Positions 4,854-5,467 of a stretch of DNA of 5,467 nt are shown one piece after another. The notes beneath the pieces are model-generated. The model made no database searches. It was not told the origin of the DNA and saw only the letters and a list, made by a program, of their open reading frames with translations. How positions within the stretch are numbered: the first letter of the stretch is position 1; every line of letters begins with the position of its first letter. The position numbers were made by a program, and so were the translations under genes. Source of the DNA: Oscillospiraceae bacterium (GTDB lineage Bacteria > Bacillota > Clostridia > Oscillospirales > UBA929); the NCBI GenBank assembly GCA_031258665.1, contig JAIRML010000245.1, forward strand, positions 1 to 5,467, read 5' to 3'.

Positions 4854-5467
4854 ATGAGACCGCTGTCCGCCCGCACCGCCGGATTTACCGACTCTGTCAT
4901 ACGCCGCATGACGCGCATCGCGCAGAGGTACGGCGCCATCAACCTTTCGCAGGGGTTTCCCGACTTCGACCCGCCGCGCGCGCTGCTGGACGCGCTGGCG
5001 CGCGCGGACACGCTGCCGCACCAATATTCTGTCACCTGGGGCGCGCAGAATTTCCGCGAAGCGCTGGCGGTCAAGCAGTCGCGCCGCATGGGTTTTGCGA
5101 TTGACCCGGACGCTGAGATCGTTGTCACCTGCGGCTCCACCGAGGCCATGATGGCGGCGATGATGACGGTGGTGAACCCCGGCGACAAGGTGGTCGTGTT
5201 CTCTCCGTTCTACGAAAACTACGGCGCGGACGCCATTCTCTCCGGCGCGGAGCCCATCTATGTCCCGCTGCGGCCGCCGCATTACGGCTTTGACCCGGCT
5301 GTGCTGGAGGATGCGTTCCGTCAGGGGCCGGCCGCGCTCATCCTCTGCAATCCCTCAAATCCCTCCGGCAAGGTCTTCTCCCGCGAGGAGCTTTCGGTCA
5401 TCGCCGAGCTGGCGCGGCGCTACGATGTCTACGTGATCACAGACGAGGTGTACGAGCACATCGTCTA
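4854..5467 (+). CDS. PLP-dependent aminotransferase, class I/II (aromatic/kynurenine aminotransferase-like), 3'-truncated
   Basis: Fold-type I aminotransferase that interconverts an amino acid and its 2-oxoacid, probably with 2-oxoglutarate or another oxoacid as partner. The window shows 204 complete codons plus two bases of the next, about half of a usual 380-400 residue protein, with no stop. Visible motifs: INLSQGFPDFDPP at 29-41, typical of the kynurenine/glutamine-K/methionine and archaeal aromatic aminotransferase group; HQYSVTWG at 56-63; CGSTEA at 93-98, the cofactor phosphate region; PFYENYG at 118-124, with Tyr120 as the likely ring-stacking aromatic; CNPSNPSG at 165-172, the conserved NPxNPxG; and ITDEVYEHI at 195-203, with Asp197 and Tyr200 as cofactor ring contacts. 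The Schiff-base lysine would lie about 30-40 residues beyond the window. It follows the ligase by 19 bases in the same direction, so it is probably the same operon and would handle the amino acid end of the pathway. Family is firm, substrate only suggested. Confidence 0.92.
   Translation, partial: MRPLSARTAGFTDSVIRRMTRIAQRYGAINLSQGFPDFDPPRALLDALARADTLPHQYSVTWGAQNFREALAVKQSRRMGFAIDPDAEIVVTCGSTEAMMAAMMTVVNPGDKVVVFSPFYENYGADAILSGAEPIYVPLRPPHYGFDPAVLEDAFRQGPAALILCNPSNPSGKVFSREELSVIAELARRYDVYVITDEVYEHIV

Noticed and set aside
4211..5188. 325-codon open frame on the minus strand
   Set aside because: Antisense to the ligase and aminotransferase, both of which have full family motifs. Its translation shows no family signature and spans the junction of the two real genes.

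Overview
The window is one unbroken, high-G+C, plus-strand operon of seven protein genes. The first and last genes are cut by the window edges. In order they are: the C-terminal three quarters of an SsuC/TauC-type ABC importer permease; the gamma, delta (two-cluster ferredoxin), alpha and beta subunits of a 2-oxoacid:ferredoxin oxidoreductase (order G-D-A-B); a PaaK-type (phenylacetate-CoA ligase family) AMP-forming acyl/aryl-CoA ligase; and the N-terminal half of a class I/II PLP aminotransferase. No RNA gene, CRISPR array, mobile element or clear rho-independent terminator was seen. The largest gap between genes is 75 bases (1121-1195).

Organism: a four-subunit ferredoxin-linked oxoacid oxidoreductase implies an anaerobic bacterium or archaeon. 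Strong GGAGG-like ribosome binding sites, ATGA stop/start overlaps and strongly G/C-biased third codon positions would fit a high-G+C anaerobic Clostridia-type bacterium from a gut, rumen or sediment. This is an inference from style and gene content only; no marker gene is present.

How the genes fit together: aminotransferase (amino acid <-> 2-oxoacid), oxidoreductase (2-oxoacid + CoA + oxidised ferredoxin <-> acyl-CoA + CO2 + reduced ferredoxin) and ligase (acid + ATP + CoA <-> acyl-CoA + AMP + PPi) form a chain linking an amino acid to the carboxylic acid one carbon shorter. It can be read in two directions. One is oxidative amino acid breakdown, for example an aromatic amino acid to an aryl acetate, making reduced ferredoxin. 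The other is reductive assimilation: import of an aryl- or branched-chain acid, activation, ferredoxin-driven carboxylation and transamination to the amino acid. The co-transcribed importer and the AMP-forming ligase lean slightly towards assimilation, but the sequence alone does not decide it. The three junctions porD/porA, porA/porB and porB/ligase are all 4-base ATGA overlaps, so the ligase is coupled to the oxidoreductase as tightly as the enzyme's own subunits are to each other.

The individual families are all known. The points worth a second look are the complete transporter-oxidoreductase-ligase-aminotransferase module, its unknown substrate and direction, the departures from consensus in the ligase motifs, and the structured 75-base gap that alone breaks the tight packing of the oxidoreductase genes.
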